A stretch of DNA of 64,000 bases from Beverwykella pulmonaria. Taxonomy: Eukaryota; Ascomycota; Dothideomycetes; Pleosporales; Melanommataceae. The DNA is taken from contig BCHH01000001.1 of the NCBI GenBank assembly GCA_001599595.1, positions 2,993,561-3,057,560 on the forward strand. The letters run 5' to 3'. The first letter of the stretch is position 1. The number at the start of each line of letters is the position of its first letter. The position numbers and the translations under genes were made by a program. This document shows, piece by piece, positions 47,803 to 58,435 of this stretch. The notes under the pieces are model-generated. The model had not been told where the DNA came from. It saw nothing but the letters and a program-made list of their open reading frames with translations, and ran no database searches.

Positions 47803-50800
47803 TTAATGAATGACTATCCCAAAGCCACATCGTGTAACCCGCTTTCCAGGCAAATACCCCGCCCCGACTCTCTCACAAATCCTCTTCCCATCGCGACCAA
47901 CAATTCTCGTCGCCTTAACAACAATCAGATAATGCAGCTTATCTCGTGTAGCCTTCGTGCCTTTCTCAATCCCCAGCACGACGCTCATGAGTTTCAGCTG
48001 GTCCGAGCCCCCAGGGCTGTCAAAGAACAGCTGTCCTTCGACCTGTATCTCGGCATGTGGGTTGTACTTGGTTGGATCGTAGTCATACGACCACGCTTCT
48101 GCCGTAAGCGCCATACTGGGCCCGCGGTCGTCAGTGCAAGAGATGATTTCGGCGGAGCGGGACCAAGGTGATCCTAGGTCTTCCCAGTCGAAACGACCAA
48201 ATTTCAGATCGATATAGTCTATGCTACCTGTGTATGCCATCCAAGACCACGAGGGAACGGCCAAGATGGCACGGTCGATGGGAAACTTGATGCGAGTTAG
48301 ACTTTTGGATCCCATATCGGCTCCGCGACGCCATAGCAAGCTTCGGCGAAGAAGTCCTTTCGGCTCGACTTCATCAATGACCCCTAGGCCACCCTTGCAT
48401 TTCATTGTTCGGAGAAGGCGGCGCTGTAAGCCGTCGATGGCCACTGGGCGGTCATAAGGGTTTGAGAGGCCTAGTCTGGAGTATGTCTGATATAACTGTT
48501 GATATCGTAGGATTCGCTCTCCTTGAGGAGCGTTAATGAGGATTTGTGGGAAGTTAGGGTCTCCGAGAAATGCAGCGACATTGCTGTGTTTTATTAGTGC
48601 CCGATATGACTACTTTGCGTCAAAGTAAAGGTACTCACTTGTTCATCCTTGTCATTGTTTCGCATCGCACACCCTCACCACATTCCCAGTATGTTTGATG
48701 CTCTGTGAAGAAGATTGTTCTCCGTGCTAGAGCATGTTCTTGCATTACCCAGCCACGCGAACTCAGTGCGCCATCCAACACGTGTGTTTTAAAGTCATCA
48801 ATCATCTCGCAGATATAGAATGGCGCACTGTTCTTGTTTTGACTCAGAGTGACAAAGTCTCTTGCTCTTCTTGGGCTCAGAAAGCCTGCAAAATGGCTGG
48901 CAGCGCGGGTGGCGGCAAGGACGCAATAAGCCCCGCTATAAACGTCTTCCATGCGCTTGGCTTCTTGATTGAAGTCACCATCTTTCCCCTGAATAACGCA
49001 TATTGAGTCGATCCAAAGGTACTTAAGTCCTAGAGCACGAGTGACAATCACAGCGTCTCGAAAAGTTGCGGGTAATGCTGATAACCGTATACCGATAAGA
49101 TGTGCCTTAAGATTGCTTCGGTTGGTAGAGAAATGCGGTTCAGGTCCCCATTGATGAGACAAGGCAACCCATTCGCCGGTGTCGCTATCAGCTGTTTGAA
49201 AGAGGCGAACGTTGTCGTCTCCAACCACCCCGACATCAATAAGCCTTGTAGGTAGCCTCTTCTTTCTCTCGCTTTCACGTTCCGTGTTGCTGTTTTGCTT
49301 GGAAAGATGACAGGCAAACTCCCGATGCTTTGTGTCACAATTTTGCAGCCACTGTCGGATAATTTCAAAATGAACAGGTCCTGCGGCTTGTGGAAGGTTC
49401 GGAAAACCGACTTGGATGTTATCAGAAGCCTGGGCGTGAAGATCTAGATATTCAAGGTCAGCTGCGAATCTGATCACGACGTTATTGAGCTCATCAGCGT
49501 GCGCATAACCTACCAACGCTCCGGAGAATGGACAGGACAGGTAGGCTTCCGCCGTTCATCTTTAACAGTGACCCGACCCTATCAAATTGAGTGGTCCTGT
49601 ATATCGTGCCACCATAACGCTCACAGGTCTTCCACAGTAGGCAACATAGTTCGCACGCTCTTGTCGTTGCTCTTTCTTTAAGTGTGGCAGTGTCGTATGT
49701 GATTCTAAACCCAGGTCGGAAGATATCATCGCGAATGACTCGGCACGCTTCACACAAGCGTATCGATGCACGGGGTTCGGGTACGGGCAAGGCGTCGGAT
49801 AATTTAGGGGTGGAGAAGATTCTCGCGGTGAAGAGGTTATCGACGGTGAATTCCCACTCGTCATCAAGCTGAAGTGTGTTGTTAGTGGGTATATGACCAT
49901 TTCGCATTCAGATTGGAGCAAGTACATACTTTCGGATGAGCATAGTCTACCTACAGAGAAGCCAATATAGATTAGCGCACATTCTAATGCATGTTAAACA
50001 GAGCTAAGAGGATGGCTCTACTCTTTCTGGTTCTGGTGGTGCCATAAGGCTAATAGCTCTGGACGGGGCTGGGTTGTTACTCTCCGGCCCAGACATGTAA
50101 CGAGAAGGCTCTTCACCAGAGTTCCCATAAACCGGATTATTGGGATCATTTGGAGGCATCGAGCGCGGAGCATCTGTAAACCAGTAATCATCGCCCCCTT
50201 CTTCGTCGCCAGTTAGTATATCTTTCATTTGGTTCTCAAATTCAGTAGCCAGAATACGTGCAGCTCCGGGTAGCTCCGGCTTTGCCTCCACTGGCACTAG
50301 AGGCTGCTTTACCGGCGGTTCTGTTACCGGCAGTTCTGTTGCCGGAGATTCTGTTGCTGGCGATTTTGTGACTAGTAGTTCTGTCATTTCTTTCTCCAGT
50401 GTCTTTGATACCGCTGTCTCTGATGTCGCTGTCTCTGTTGGTTCTGCTGGAGAAATAACCAAGGACGGTACTTCCGGCAACGACACTGTAGGTTTGAGGA
50501 ATGATTGCTTAGGCGAGTTAGTGAGGTTGTCGTCTGCGTTCCCCGGGGTAAATTGAACAGAGCGGCCGGGTGTAGAGCTCTCTTCTGAACTTGCGGAAAC
50601 GAAAGTGTCAGGAAGGCTCGAAGATCTGGATGCAAGTCGGAGGTTAGTGCCCGTTCTTCGTGGGAGTTTGACAGCGAGAAGGCGGATTCTGACTAGTCCA
50701 AGGAGACGTCCAAGGGCTGTATGAGCTTGGCATATAGATTCTTGAGCCATATGATCCATCCATCGCGTGACAACTTCATGTACATAGGCCACTCGCTCGC

Positions 50801-52339
50801 CATTTTCCTCCTTCAGTTGATAAAACGGTGACTGGTCCGGGAACTCTGCATTGAATCTGTTGAGGCCTTTAGTACCGTATAGAATCCAAATCAAGAACTC
50901 CAACACTATACAGCCCATGGCCCAGACGTCATAAAGGCGAGAGCGGCGTTGTTTTGATTGTCCTAACCAACGTGGGTTCACCCCTACTGCAACCTCCGGG
51001 GCAGCATAGCGCCAAGTAGCAAAGCGCGCTGTGGTTCTGCTAAATCTGAACTCGGTAGAGTTGTTGTGCTCTTTTGCTTCACCCCAGTCGCCAATCTTGA
51101 GCTTGCCTATCACGGAGTCGCCTTTAAATCGAAGGATGTTGGCAGGCTTGAGGTCTCCGTGCCGGTATGACGCACCGCTTGTGTCCAGGTCGTGAGCAGC
51201 AGCTAGTGCTTTAGCAAGTCCATGTATTTGGCGAACTGCAGCTTTGATAAATGATGCACAGAGTGTTGGAATTTGAACAGTCTCCCAGAGGTTGCGCAGA
51301 CTTCCACCGTCTGCCCATTCAAACATTAGGTAGTAATCTTTACCATCCTGGCGCCGGCGGCTGAAGGCGGTTAGAAATCGAACAATGTGGTCCTGATTTC
51401 TCGTGTTCATCCGTTCCAGAGCCTTTATTTCGCGCTCCCAGTGCGTGTTTACTTCTTCGCTGTTCTCGTTATCGCCTGGCGAGATGGCCTTGATAGCAAC
51501 GATGTTGGGAAAGGGAACGTCCTATTGGAGTTAGTAATATTCTAACTGGTCATCATGGGTATGGTGGCGACTGCATTCATGGATCGCTACAGTAAAGTAC
51601 ATAGCTTCAGTGCCCTTTCCTTCGCTTAAATTAAGCTAGGGAAAAGGCACTAAACCTAGAATAGATTGCTGTACGTCCTATGCATTTTGTCGTGGCTATG
51701 GGTGAAACTTACCGGATCCAAAGAATATTTGATGTGCTTAGGATGGAGTTCGGACTTGAAAACCTTCCCGAATGAGCCCTTTTCAAGAACCTCCTCCTTC
51801 TTTACTATGGGGAAAATAGTTGAGGCTGGAAGATTGTAGTTGCCCATATCTGTCTGTGGATGCGTCAAGAAGACTGGCGCGAGAAACCTCCATTGATTAT
51901 TGAAGAAGTCATGGACTCTGCTTTCTCTCCATATCTTTGCTCTGTGGCTAACCCCTGGTTCCAGAGTCTGCAGAATGCTGTTAGGTGTGTCTTTAAAAGG
52001 CAGTGAATTGTTGTCAATGCTGTTTTTCTGGAATTTTTGCATAGCCTTCTTCAGCAGCCCATCTACTTGGTCGAGCTCGATCGAAACCGAGGTTGCGAAG
52101 ACTTTGTTTGCCTTGTGCAGAATAAAGTCAATCAGTAGGTTATCATCTGCACTGAGGGGCTCGCTCGAGGATTCCTCCATCTGCATGGCATCCAGGACTG
52201 AAGCCCTCGTGACCAGTTCCTCCAGGCCATCATGGCACATGAACTTGCGGGGGGTGTTATCGAAGTCGCTTGTAGACAGACGCTGGAACAGCGTTTCGGA
52301 CAAGTATGGTTGCTCATCAATCGCTAGGCCTTCAGACAT
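47803..52339 (-). CDS. Protein kinase-HET domain fusion protein
   Basis: Six exons fit in phase: 52339-51713, 51521-50022, 49950-49930 (21 nt), 49868-49514, 49461-48639, 48583-47803, giving 1368 aa. Residues 1-175 are a helical N-terminal region. The kinase domain (about 180-500) has KGSFGKVF, VAIK, a helix-C Glu, RHGDLKPANIL (HGD for HRD), GDWGEAK (DWG for DFG), YAAPE and DVWAMGCIVLEF. A Pro/Glu/Thr/Ser-rich linker with repeated T-E-x-P units follows (about 545-700). Then comes a HET protein: Cys-rich leader, DIQ/NIQVGFPNLP, EWVALSHQWG, YLWIDSICVIQ and RGWVMQEHALARRTIFF. HET domains trigger incompatibility cell death. Alternative: two genes, with the HET gene starting at 49907, but these would be only 96 bp apart and would lose a perfect ACTAAC-containing intron. 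Confidence 0.72.
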
Positions 52340-52983
52340 TGCTTCAACGCGAGCAGAAGGATGGGAAGCGAAGCCAAGGTCGATTGGATTCCATACCCGT
52401 CAGGCGACAAGCTTGCCGCTCTTATCGTCCCGTCTCGTCTGGGCATGGAACAGAGCCTCATGGTACTTGGCATCAGTCCTCCCGACAAGGGTACAAAGGC
52501 ATTATGCATTGTGAAAGCAAGGCCAACTCAGTCCGGCGATTTCTGACGGCAATTGCCTAGCGATAAGTGGGGGTGCATTGGCAAAACGCCTCGAAGTGTG
52601 GAAAGGCGTGAAGCGCGCGGCGCGGTGGGGCCGATCACGATCAGATAACGTAATGTTAGAACGTAATTGCCAAATGGCACGGACTGGATGAAATTCATGC
52701 AGCCTACATCGTACTGGTTGGTACCCTTTTGCTCAACTCAGCCGGGGCTTGGGGAAAAGGTACTGAAGCTGAGATCTATTATTTTACCCGCCTCGTTGAT
52801 ATCGTACACAGCCGTGGTTGCTAAAGGGGCTTCAATCTGCCGCAATTCGCATGCATACATTCAAGTACATAACATCGACGTATGGTCTCCATTTATGATT
52901 CTCGCGAATGTCTACTTTGTATGCCTTTGAGCATGCGCCGCCACGATCCCCTCCGCCTGGGAGGTGTTGCGGGCTCGGAAAAG
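52340..52983. other. Upstream region of kinase-HET gene
   Basis: Probable promoter of the fusion gene. The 204-codon frame on + (51900-52514) is antisense to the kinase exon and taken as chance. Confidence 0.4.
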
Positions 52984-53275
52984 CTACACTCGGCAATCTC
53001 TGTCTGCACATGGTCAGTTCACGAAAATCCAACTTTGGGCCTAGCTTACGTTTGAGAGTCGTCTGGGCACCTGCACGCAGTATACGTTGTGCATCATCTG
53101 TGTGGCGGAATGTCAGCAGACGCCAGCCTCGTCGAGCACTTTGGGGTCGGCGAACATGAACTTCGAACTTTTCGTTGAACTCGGAACGCAGCTTGTTCGC
53201 TAATTTGACTGGGTCGGTTTTTCTCACGCAGAGATCCTGGGACTCGAATTGGACATTCTGTAGTCGTGGCGTCAT
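52984..53275 (-). CDS. Possible small protein, function unknown
   Basis: The ATG at 53275 opens a 75-codon exon (53275-53050) ending at a GTAAGC donor. A 46-nt intron with an AACTGAC branch site and GTGCAG acceptor joins a 20-nt last exon (53003-52984) for 81 aa. The product is basic and soluble-looking (MTPRLQNVQFESQDLCVRKT, then NKLRSEFNEKFEVHVRR, GWRLLTFRHTDDAQRIL). It looks like a small alpha/beta domain such as a bacterial or plant RNA-binding-size fold, but I recognise no family. It lies between the two divergent kinases. Low to moderate confidence, because the exon is short. Confidence 0.35.
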
Positions 53276-54055
53276 TCCTGGACAAGCCCTGAGATGTGTG
53301 ATAAGCCGGAGCAACAACAAGAACGAAAACGGAAACTGGAATTTTGAGAAAGGGTTGTCAAAGAGTTGAGGTGAACTTGTTGGGCTTTCTGGGGAGCTTT
53401 AACTGAGCAATCCGTAGCCAGTCCCGAGGCAAATATCGAGGATTTTTGCGCAGCCCGTCCTGCTTCTCAGCCGCACTGCTTGAACAACCAATTGCATCCA
53501 CCCCTCACCCTCCCGGAGGAGTGGCTTGAGGCATGATCGACGCCTCCTTTTGTACCCATGGACATGTCCGATTGCCTAGTAAAACATGTGTTCTTTCCGG
53601 ATGACTTAGTGGATGTGGCTTACTGTAGTCGCCAGGACACAGCAATGCTAGGTAGAGAGCGTCACATTCTTTGGTTGTGCTTATTGTAATGTCCAGTAGG
53701 CCCTTCCTCAGGCACCTCATATGACTGGGTGTAATGTCAATCTGTATCTTGCCCTATATCTGCATGGTCCTCAGGTGTCGTAGAGGGTAGGTAGACGTAA
53801 CAAGGCTGGCCCCCATCATAGTGGTCTCACCCGAGAGTCTGGCTCTATCCCGTTACCCATTTTAGACCCAATAGATCCAAGCAAGAGGCGCTTTTCTAGT
53901 TGGCTCTATACAGGGGCCGCTAGACCCTGTGCATCAGATCCCCAAGAACTGTTCTCATCCCATTTAGAAATGAGCGGGAGCCTCACTACTTGTATTTATC
54001 AACTCCACAGTGCCGATTCGCCATCGCACTCACCAAGATCGACAACAAACAAACC
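53276..54055. other. Upstream region of the second kinase
   Basis: Promoter-side DNA of the + strand kinase. A frame in phase extends back to about 53990 without an ATG. No repeats were seen. Confidence 0.4.
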
Positions 54056-56284
54056 ATGGAGTCTCCTCGAGACTCTCTCGCAAGCTCAATCAAACTGGTC
54101 CGCCAAGTCTATTCTCATGATATTTTACATTCGGAGACAGCTGAGGCGGCGTCTAGTAAGATTCAAGGCACCACTTCTAAAACAAGTATGAGAGACACGG
54201 AGTTTTCAGCGCCTACCGCAGCCCCAAATTGCGACCCAGATTCAAGGCCTCAGCATGCTGCGCCAGTGGCTCACCGGTTCAGAGCGGATGTACCACCTTT
54301 GAGTCCAATCTCACAGCACTCCCATACTTCGAAGAGGGCTTCGGTCCACACCAAGCGGGGGTCTATCTTCTTTGCTACCCCGATAACTGGACCCGGACCT
54401 GGGAACCTAGGGATCGTGGAGCGTGGAGAAGCGACCAAGAGTAAAATTAAAACTAGACGAAGGCTATCCATATTCGAAGATGCACTGCAGGACCAGTTAA
54501 CTCGCGTTATGGTCCACTGCACTATTGACCGTCCTAGAAAATTCATCCCCGAGGGCCAGCTGACAAGACTTATTACCCAGGAATCAGCTAAACGCGAGCT
54601 TTCACGACACGAGCGCACGTTCAAAAGGTTCCTGAAGAATGCAGTTTCATCGCCCGAAGCACATAACTTTGAGCTTCTGTCGAAGATAATATGCGGCGAA
54701 ATCTCCAGAACAGAGCTTACGCTAAGCTCACAAGTTGACGAACATAGCCCTCCTAGAGAATACCGCAGAATTTTCACTATATTGGTACTCCTCGATCGAC
54801 CGCACAAAATAACATCCTTCATTCAAGCAGATGTCTGCGATAACGATCTTCCACTCCTCAAGATATCCAAGGAATGCTCCAAGTTGGCGACCTCAAGGTT
54901 TCCTCAAGTTCCCCTAGATTGTTTCAAGACTTGGAAAGACAGTGTCATCGATCGATTTGAGGAGAAACAGTGGGTCGTTCTGGCGCCCGCCTTCAAGCGC
55001 ATGAATGGGGAGCGTGATATTCATCGCCCTCTGCATCACGGAGCGATACTTCCGTTCACCTTGTGGAAAAAGACAGAGGCTCGGGGTGGGTTCGGTCAAC
55101 TATACCAAGCCGAAATCCATCCCGATCATCACTCTTTTCACGATAACAAGGTATGTAGTTTCTCCAGTAAGAAAGCCTGTGCTAATGCCTCCTCCAGGGC
55201 CCGAATCGCGTTTACGCGGTGAAGGAGCTATTCACGAGCGTTCAACAAAATTTCAAACACGAGATCGCAATTCTCAATAGCCTCAGCTGTGACAGACATA
55301 CCCACCCTCATCTGATAACGCTCCTAGCGACATATGAATTAAGAGGAGTCTACTATTTGATCTTCCCGTACGCCGAGGCGGACCTTTTAGGATACTGGGA
55401 GCACATGAAACCTTCGCCGTCCAAGGATGAAGGTACAGCATTGTGGATTGCGAAGCAATGCTGCGGCCTTGCTGAAGGACTCTCCAAGATTCATCGTTGG
55501 GAGACCCTATCAGGGAACCGACTTCTTCATCCCAAATCCATGCCACCATGGAAGTCAAATCCTTCTGAATCAAGCAAGCGAGCCAGTGTAGTGCCTGCGC
55601 CACGACAACTCTACGGAAGGCACGGGGATATCAAACCGAACAACATCCTTTGGTTCGATAATGGTGGACATGGTATATTGAAAATCACTGACTTTGGCAT
55701 CGCTCACTTCAGCACTAAGGATTCGGTTGACGCTGAAAGCCGTGGCTGGGTTGCAAATTCACCTATTTACCGAGCCCCTGAACGAGACTTCCCAGATCTA
55801 AAGTTGAGTCCCTCATGGGACATCTGGGCCCTAGGTTGCGTTTATCTTGAGTTTATCACATGGTACTTTGGAGGCTGGAAAGGGATTGAAAAATTTGCGA
55901 GAGATCGACTTGCGAAGGACATCAAGTATCATCACAATTTCAAAACTATTACTTTTTTCATCATTGAGGCCGACGAAGAGTCAGGGACGCTTCGGGCAAG
56001 GGTCAAAGAGTCCGTGGTTGAGGTCAGTTTTTCTAATCTTGATGCTTCCTGAGAAACACTACAAGCACATGCTGACCTGCACGCAACAGAAAATTCGTAG
56101 CCTTTCTGCCCCTGAAAACCTCAAACAATTCTTCCGCGACTTTTTGGCTATGGTTGAGGAGGACATGCTTGTTGTCGAGTCCAACCTCGAACATGGACAG
56201 ATAGGACGGAAAACCGCACACACTATCTCCACCAAGCTTAGTGCCATGGTACATAATTGTGAGGAAGAGGAAGGGTATATATGA
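54056..56284 (+). CDS. Protein kinase, paralogue of the kinase-HET fusion
   Basis: Three exons (54056-55150, 55198-56022, 56090-56284) encode 704 aa. The start is the ATG in ACCATGG. A Ser-rich disordered N-terminus (about 1-140) precedes a region like the fusion kinase's N-terminus: PRKF..., then K/R-W-K-D-S and QWVVLAPAF, then the glycine loop ARGGFGQLYQAEIHPDH. Kinase motifs are AVKEL across the first junction, RHGDIKPNNIL (HGD for HRD, near 507-512), ITDFGIAHF, YRAPE and WDIWALGCVYLEF. The tail FFRDFLAMVEEDMLVVES matches the usual end of fungal kinases of this kind. No HET domain follows. It is divergently transcribed from the fusion gene, with 1.7 kb between starts. Confidence 0.8.
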
Positions 56285-57091
56285 GTCGTTCGAGTTCCAG
56301 ACGAACAGCCACTCTTCTTTCGGTCCCGCCTTGCTACGGGCAACTTTGGCCTAACCATGGCGATCCACTGAGACATGGCACTATCCTATAGCAGTTCAAG
56401 TCTTCAAGGCGACGATTTGATCTTACTGCCTCTGGATAGAAATATGAGCCACGACCGCTCGACCACCACCCAGCTGGCCCCAGCCGCGCCTCTTTGTTCC
56501 ATCAGGTCTGGAACACAGAAATAAAACGACCGTGAAGGACGAACCGAGTACCAGTCACTTGTTCAGATTTGGTGTAACGCGCGGCGTAACAGTCAAACAT
56601 AGAGTCGGCAGCACCACCCCGAGGATGTGGCGACTCAGCCCACAACGGCAGTGACTATTTCGGCTGAGAGAGCGGCCGTATCTATTATATGTCGAAGTAG
56701 GAAAGAGGGCAGTCGCTCACTGTACTGGGTCTCGGTCTTCAAACAATCATCCCTCAACTCACAAGGTCAGACATCGACATTGTTATTGTTTAGCTACCTG
56801 GGTCTGGAACGATACTAGGAGTATATTAATGTTGGTGGATTTTAATGGGAAGATGTACGAATGGTCATACTATATCTTGTAATACAAATGTTGTGTAATG
56901 GAGGATACTATACTAGTACAAATTGTACCAACAATACGGCATATCTAGCATCTAGCATATTGCATATCACGTAGCTATACAGCACGCTCGGCCGGGTGCC
57001 GTATTCATTGCTGCGAATTATTGCCTACGTTCAAAAAGTGTTCCTATCGATACCATAGTCCTTTTTAGTAAATACAGTCAAATGCATACTA

Positions 57092-57170
57092 CCGCCACCA
57101 GTTTGGCTCGTTTACCACTACCCATTTGGCTAGCTTACTGCTACCAACTTGGCTCGTTTACCGCTATCAA
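57092..57170. repeat. 23-bp tandem repeat, about 3.5 copies
   Basis: The core TTGGCTCGTTTACC recurs at 57103, 57126 (three changes) and 57149, an exact 23-bp period, with a partial unit after it. Confidence 0.75.
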
Positions 57171-57197
57171 TGCTACCGATGGTAACGATCCGCTCCG

Positions 57198-57272
57198 ACA
57201 TTCGTCTGCTGCTGATCGGCGACTTCACAACATTCGTCTGCTGTTGACCAGCGACTTAAAGACATTCGTACT
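57198..57272. repeat. 32-bp tandem repeat, 2.3 copies
   Basis: ACATTCGTCTGCTG starts at 57198 and 57230, and a partial ACATTCGTACTG at 57262: an exact 32-bp period with about 80 percent identity between units. Confidence 0.8.
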
Positions 57273-57379
57273 GTGACGCACTTTGAACTTAAGATATCAC
57301 CTATCCTTCGCGTAAAGAGTACTTTGAAACTACTACACGATCCCTCATTGACTGTTCTTATCTCAGAGATATTTCGACT

Positions 57380-57903
57380 ATGCAGATCATAATCGTCGGC
57401 GCCGGTCTCGCCGGCCTCTCAACAGCTATCGCTCTCTCTTCCCCTTCTTCCACCCGTCAGCACAAAATCCTCATCCTGGAATCAGCACTCAAGCTCGCTG
57501 AAGTTGGCGCGGGCGTGCAGCTCACTCCCGTCGCGACGCGCCAGTTTCTGTCCTGGGGTCTCGGCCAACAACTCCTCGCAGCCTCCGCACTTCCGGAATC
57601 CTAGTCATTGAGACGAGGATCAGATGGCGAGGTTCTGAATAGGGTTGATATTGGGAGGTTGGAGAGAGAGTATGGGGGGCCCTATGTGGCTGTGCATTGT
57701 GCGGATTTGCATCGAATTTTGCATGGGTTTGCTGTAAAGAGGAGGGCGTGGAGGTTAGATTGAAGAGCAGAGTGGTGAAGTATAGGGTCGAGGAAGTGTG
57801 GGTTGAACTGGAAGATGGGAGGAGACTGGACGTGGACTTAGTTGTTGCTTGTGACGGGATTAATTCCTTTGCTAGGGAGCAGCTGTTGGAATCGAAGGGG
57901 TAT
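57380..57903 (+). pseudogene. FAD-dependent monooxygenase (salicylate-hydroxylase-like) relic
   Basis: The ATG at 57380 starts a perfect FAD Rossmann motif (IIIVGAGLAGLSTAIAL) and the following EVGAGVQLTPVATR block. An in-frame TAG at 57602-57604 interrupts it. The same frame continues beyond with REYGGPYVAVHCADLHRILH, then a frame change near 57740. The next frame shows GVEVRLKSRVVKY and the second FAD/NAD motif DLVVACDGINSFARE. Homology stops near 57900, so about the last half of the enzyme is missing. One nonsense, one frameshift and one truncation make it non-functional. The class hydroxylates aromatic substrates; no substrate can be assigned. Confidence 0.85.
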
Positions 57904-58435
57904 GATGCGAAAGCTTGCTCAGCGAAGACGGGCACGCGGCAGCCAAAATTCCCCAGGGTTGCGGGTAATAAAATATCCTATTCGTTCTATTCATCACTCC
58001 GGCCTGTAGGAAGTAGGTAGTTTGGTTTTGGAACGCTTGTATTGGGGCCAGAGCCCGTCTCGCCTCACGTGATTGACCGATAGGCTCAGGCTCGTGATAG
58101 GCCCTGTGAGCGTTGTGCTTGCCTTGAAGCTTGCCGTGAGCTTGGCAAGACAGGCCTATCAGAGTAGAGAGAGAGTAGAGCTTCTCTATCGATCAGTGAG
58201 GTGTTGATCCGCCTGAACGGAGAAGAAGCTGGGAGATGCTATCTAAAAAACAAAAACAAAAAACAACGCTGAAAGAGACGGCGGGTGGGTGATTCAAATC
58301 GTCGATCAAGCGTCGCGTGAGAGGCTTGATGAGATGAGCTCACATGAGGTGGATGTGATGAGGCTGGGATATCTCGTCGCGAGAATTGAAGTGGATGAGG
58401 TGCTTGGCAGCCTAACCATGAATAGAACAATCCAT
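57904..58435. other. Spacer with hairpin element
   Basis: DNA that replaces the missing end of the monooxygenase. It contains the inverted repeat at 58095-58161 and an A-rich run near 58242-58264. No gene was seen. Confidence 0.45.
58095..58161. repeat. Imperfect palindromic (hairpin) element
   Basis: Outer arms TGATAGGCC (58095-58103) and GGCCTATCA (58153-58161) are perfect. Inner arms CTTGCC (58118-58123) and GGCAAG (58144-58149) continue the stem, with an unpaired bulge. At 67 bp it could be a solo hairpin, a MITE remnant or a terminator-like structure. Confidence 0.7.

Larger units (their letters stand above)
56285..57379. other. Spacer with two minisatellites
   Basis: AT-rich DNA (56820-57060), then two adjacent tandem repeats listed separately, directly upstream of the broken FAD monooxygenase. 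No gene was seen. Confidence 0.5.

Noticed and set aside
49494..49516. Frameshift between the two HET-coding frames
   Set aside because: A 52-nt intron (49513-49462, GTAGGT donor, CGCAG acceptor) joins them in phase, so no lesion is needed.
51900..52514. 204-codon frame on the plus strand
   Set aside because: Antisense to the first exon of the kinase-HET gene; a shadow frame.
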